Assembly (NCBI RefSeq): GCF_012396235.1
Contig: NZ_JAAXPA010000005.1
Location: 1 to 64,000, forward strand
Direction: 5' to 3'
DNA: 64,000 nt
From: Rhodococcus opacus
GTDB lineage: Bacteria > Actinomycetota > Actinomycetes > Mycobacteriales > Mycobacteriaceae
Made by a program: the position numbers and the translations under genes. Positions 61,445-64,000 of the stretch are shown here, in pieces (the stretch's first letter is position 1; every line of letters begins with the position of its first letter). Below the pieces are notes generated by a model that was given only the letters and a program-made list of their open reading frames with translations, was not told where the DNA came from and did not search any database.

Positions 61445-62803
61445 ATGAGTACACCCCGCACCGCCGCCGTCGTCGGAGCCGGACTGGCCGGCACCACTGC
61501 CGCGCTCGGCCTCGTCGACGCCGGTTTCGCCGTCACCCTCTACAGTGACCGCGACCGCGACGCCTTGCGCAACGACGTCCCGGCCACCGGCACCGCCGTC
61601 TACTTCGGCAAATCCCGCGAGGCCGACGCCCGCATCATCGAGGACCTCTACGCCGACGGTCCGCACTCGACCGGGATGAGCACCCGTCTGCACACAGGGG
61701 AGGGTGACACCCGCGCCGATGTCCTCGAATTCGACCCCGACTTCCGGTACGTCGCGCAGGGTGTCGACGTGCGACTGCGGGCCGATGACCGACTTGGCCG
61801 GTTCCTCGACCGCGGCGGCCGCTTCGAGGTCCGGGCCGTCAACCTCGACGACCTCGACGCGATCGCCGCCGACCACGACCTGACGCTCGTGGCGACCGGA
61901 AAGGGCGGGCTGTCCACGCTGTTCCCGGTGGACACCGAACGGACCGTGTACAGCGAACCGCAGCGCCGACTGCTGCTGGTGACGTTGCAGGGCCTGGGAC
62001 ACGGCCCGGACACCTTCGGCTACCGGTCCGCGGCGGGCGGCGCGCACAATCTCTTCAACCTGCACACCGATTTCGGTGAGGCCTGGCTCGGCCCGTACCT
62101 GCACAAGGATGCCGGCGCCACATGGAGTTTCCTGGGCTTCGCGAAACCGGGCAGCCCGTGGGAGGAGCGGTTCGCCGCGGTCACCGACGTGCAGTCCGCG
62201 CGGCAGACCGTCGTCGACTTCTACCGCGACTACTTCCCGCACGACGCCCCCGAGATCGAGCGGTTGCAGGTGATCGAGTCCGACCCGCACTCGTGGCTGA
62301 GTGGGGCGGTCACCCCGACGGTGCGGCGCGCGGTCGGGACGACCAGGAGCGGCCACGTGGTCGCGGCGATCGGCGACACCGCGATCGCGTTCGATCCCCT
62401 CGCCGGACAGGGAGCCCAGAACACCGCCGTGCAGGTGGCCGCGCTCGTCGAGGCGGCACGCGGGCACGACGGCGAGTTCACCGCCGACTGGTTGTCCGAG
62501 CAGTTCGAGAAGCACTGGAACACACGGGGCCACGCGGCCGCCGAGGTCACCCGGCTGTTCCTCGGCGACCCGAAGTACGCGGTCCACGCCGAATTGCTGT
62601 TCCCGGCGGCGACCGTGAGCGAACCCGTTGCCGCGGCCCTGTTCGGGTTCCTCTCCGAACCCGACACGCTGATCGGTATCGACACCCGGGAGGACGTTCT
62701 CGCGTTCATCGCCGCCGCGGCCGGGGAACCTGCCGAGGACGTGCTGGCACGGTTCGCGCCGAGCGCTGGGTTCACCGCGTCACCTGCGGCGGCCCGAGCC
62801 TAG
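61445..62803 (+). CDS. StyA-like flavin-dependent monooxygenase (styrene/indole monooxygenase family)
   Basis: The 452-residue protein has an N-terminal FAD motif (VVGAGLAGTTAALGLVDAG) with a following LYSDRD stretch similar to StyA, the mid-domain LVATGKGGLSTLFP, and the late flavin contact AIGDTAIAFDPLAGQGAQNT. StyA enzymes epoxidise styrene or oxidise indole with FADH2 delivered by StyB. No StyB-like gene follows in view. ATG 61445 has GGGAGG 4 nt upstream. It lies 28 bp after the LLM gene, and together the three oxygenases form one operon. What it oxidises is unknown; sulfur or aromatic substrates are possible. Confidence 0.84.
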   Translation: MSTPRTAAVVGAGLAGTTAALGLVDAGFAVTLYSDRDRDALRNDVPATGTAVYFGKSREADARIIEDLYADGPHSTGMSTRLHTGEGDTRADVLEFDPDFRYVAQGVDVRLRADDRLGRFLDRGGRFEVRAVNLDDLDAIAADHDLTLVATGKGGLSTLFPVDTERTVYSEPQRRLLLVTLQGLGHGPDTFGYRSAAGGAHNLFNLHTDFGEAWLGPYLHKDAGATWSFLGFAKPGSPWEERFAAVTDVQSARQTVVDFYRDYFPHDAPEIERLQVIESDPHSWLSGAVTPTVRRAVGTTRSGHVVAAIGDTAIAFDPLAGQGAQNTAVQVAALVEAARGHDGEFTADWLSEQFEKHWNTRGHAAAEVTRLFLGDPKYAVHAELLFPAATVSEPVAAALFGFLSEPDTLIGIDTREDVLAFIAAAAGEPAEDVLARFAPSAGFTASPAAARA

Positions 62804-62870
62804 GCAACTCCTCGCTGTTCCCACACGATGACCCGGCGCCGGTGGTGGTGGTCGTATCGGCATCGACTCC

Positions 62871-63473
62871 TCACCCGGCGCCTGTGGGGCCCGTTCCGGG
62901 GCGGTCCTGCTGTTCGCGACGGCGTCGGGCGCGAAAGTTCGCCACGTTGACGCGGTTTCCGCACACCTGGGGCATGCAGAACCGGCGCCGGCCCGCCCGG
63001 CTGGTGTCGACGAAAATTCCGTTGCACGAAGGGGATTCGCACGACCGGAACCGGTTCGGTCCTAGCGAAGCCACGGTTCCGAGCAGGCCCGTTCCGATGA
63101 CGACGGCCAGGTCGTCGGCGAGGGCCGACTCGGGTGCGGTCTCGAGGTGCCACGTCCATGTGCCGTCGTGGCGCCCGAGGAAGGGGGCGGTGCGGGCCAC
63201 GCGCAGGAGTTGGTTGGCCCCGTCGACGATCGCCTCTTCGTTCGGCGCGGCCACGATGTCGCGCACGCGTGTTCGCAACGCACGAACCTCGTCCAGATCG
63301 GCGCCGGTCGCCGGCCGGTCGCCGGGGACGATGCCGTGCTCGGTGAGGAAAGCATGCAGCGACTCGCCGTCGGTGAGGGCGTCACCGGTCGCGACGAGCA
63401 CCTCCGGGGCGGTGAGGACGAGCGCCGTCGCCACCGATGCCCCGAAAGTGTAATCGGTGAAAGTCAGTTGCAT
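62871..63473 (-). CDS. CGNR zinc-finger / ABATE-domain regulator
   Basis: The 200-residue protein has a helical N-terminal ABATE-like domain (residues 20-130) and a C-terminal CGNR zinc finger. Cysteines 145, 150, 166 and 171 are in CESPSC and FCMPQVCGNR, followed by a basic helix (FRARRRREQQ). Such proteins are stress- or substrate-responsive DNA-binding regulators in actinobacteria. It is divergent from an alpha/beta hydrolase gene, with a perfect 11-bp inverted repeat between the two starts, so it most likely represses that gene and itself. It converges with the StyA-like gene. Confidence 0.87.
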   Translation of the reverse strand: MQLTFTDYTFGASVATALVLTAPEVLVATGDALTDGESLHAFLTEHGIVPGDRPATGADLDEVRALRTRVRDIVAAPNEEAIVDGANQLLRVARTAPFLGRHDGTWTWHLETAPESALADDLAVVIGTGLLGTVASLGPNRFRSCESPSCNGIFVDTSRAGRRRFCMPQVCGNRVNVANFRARRRREQQDRPGTGPTGAG

Positions 63474-63493
63474 CGCTTACGTCCTCCGTCTAG

Positions 63494-63526
63494 CGTAATG
63501 GTTACCAAGCCAGTTTAACCATTACG
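63494..63526. promoter_or_regulatory. Perfect 11-bp inverted repeat, likely operator
   Basis: CGTAATGGTTA (63494-63504) and TAACCATTACG (63516-63526) are exact reverse complements with an 11-bp spacer. The element lies between the CGNR regulator start (63473) and the hydrolase start (63543), the natural place for a shared operator. Confidence 0.7.
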
Positions 63527-63542
63527 TCTCGGGAGGATGATC

Positions 63543-64000
63543 ATGACTCGACAGCAGATCGCCAACACGGTCGACACCGACCGGTGGCGCCTGCCCGACC
63601 GGCTCACGGTGGACGGCGCCACCGTCGCGGCCGGAGTCTTCGGCGACGGCCCGCCCGTCGTTCTCGTGCACGGCACGCCCTCGTCGTCGTATCTGTGGCG
63701 CGCGGTGATTCCCCGCCTCGCCGAGCAGAACACGGTATACGTCTGGGACCTTCCGGGCTACGGTGACTCGCCACCGGTTCCCGGCGAGCCGGTGGCGATC
63801 CGCACGCACGCGCGCGTGCTCGCCCGGCTGGTCGAGCATTGGGGACTCGAGCGGCCTGTGCTGGTCGGCCACGACATCGGTGCGGCAACGGTGCTCCGGG
63901 CACACCTCGTCGAGGGAGTCCCGGTCCGGCGCATCGCCCTCCTCGACGCGGCGGTGCTCTCACCGTGGGTGACGCCGGTGGCGCAGCACATGCAACGCCA
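63543..64000 (+). CDS. Alpha/beta hydrolase, haloalkane-dehalogenase-like (partial)
   Basis: The frame opens at ATG 63543, after GGGAGG, and runs off the window with 152 codons seen. It has LVHGTPSSSYLWRAVIP with the oxyanion His-Gly, and the nucleophile elbow LVGHDIGAA with Asp111 in place of Ser. An Asp nucleophile and SSYLWR point to haloalkane dehalogenases or epoxide hydrolases. The acid and His of the triad lie beyond the window. Expression is probably under the divergent CGNR regulator through the inverted repeat. A dehalogenase cannot be separated from an epoxide hydrolase without the rest. Confidence 0.85.
   Translation, partial: MTRQQIANTVDTDRWRLPDRLTVDGATVAAGVFGDGPPVVLVHGTPSSSYLWRAVIPRLAEQNTVYVWDLPGYGDSPPVPGEPVAIRTHARVLARLVEHWGLERPVLVGHDIGAATVLRAHLVEGVPVRRIALLDAAVLSPWVTPVAQHMQR

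Noticed and set aside
1..64000. CRISPR arrays, tRNA or rRNA genes, prophage or integrase
   Set aside because: No regularly spaced repeats, no cloverleaf-like tRNA ends and no integrase or phage genes were seen on either strand by eye.

Overview
The window is a high-GC actinobacterial chromosome segment that looks like Rhodococcus (R. jostii / R. opacus type). The grounds are GC-rich third codon positions, a PknK-type kinase-LuxR regulator, an EthA-like Baeyer-Villiger monooxygenase, many catabolic cassettes each next to an IclR, GntR, TetR or LysR regulator, and long perfect hairpins between convergent genes. No species name can be proven from the sequence alone. I see no tRNA, rRNA, CRISPR array or prophage. 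The only mobile-element trace is a decayed IS110-type transposase fragment at about 2.2-2.46 kb.

Layout, left part. 0-2 kb: the 3' end of an unidentified gene and a divergent Amt-family membrane protein. 2.6-5.9 kb: a PknK-like Ser/Thr kinase/ATPase/LuxR protein. 6-9.7 kb: two small secreted proteins, an SRPBCC protein, a lipoprotein and a small unknown. 9.8-13.8 kb: a TetR regulator with an ABC exporter, then an IclR regulator with a striking operator. 14.3-16.5 kb: a CYP199A-type P450 with its own FMN/NAD/2Fe-2S reductase, probably an O-demethylase for para-methoxybenzoate-type acids. 16.6-21.3 kb: a GntR regulator, a dicarboxylate/acidic amino-acid symporter, aspartate ammonia-lyase and a CitE-like lyase. 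21.3-26.6 kb: a LysR regulator, an MHS-family transporter, an acyl-CoA dehydrogenase and a CoA-transferase. 26.6-31.8 kb: a FadR-type regulator, a MatC-like carrier, a second CoA-transferase and a fused carboxyltransferase. I read this last group as a possible malonate-use module with a biotin-free decarboxylase.

Middle: 31.8-41.8 kb is a glycine/serine module. A tandem glycine riboswitch precedes gcvP-gcvT-gcvH-glyA-sdaA on the minus strand. lipA and lpd follow on the plus strand, so the P, T, H and L proteins plus a lipoyl synthase are together. glyA carries a one-base deletion that breaks its frame. 41.9-42.9 kb: an N-terminally truncated M20 peptidase pseudogene. 42.9-48 kb: an AAHS transporter, a hybrid histidine kinase that ends in a response-regulator domain plus an RNA-binding ANTAR domain, and a YihY membrane protein.

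Right part: 48-51.2 kb holds an EthA-like monooxygenase and an SDR, divergent from a TetR gene with two direct-repeat operators. 51.3-52.6 kb: a secreted unknown. 52.7-57.8 kb: an IclR-centred catabolic cluster (MHS transporter, FAD dehydrogenase, YciI-like protein, SDR) with an identical 13-bp operator word before the transporter and before the dehydrogenase. 57.9-62.8 kb: an SRPBCC protein and a trio of flavin monooxygenases (DszC-like, DszA/NtaA-like, StyA-like) with no flavin reductase in view. 62.9-64 kb: a CGNR zinc-finger regulator divergent from an alpha/beta hydrolase that runs off the end, with a perfect 11-bp inverted repeat between them.
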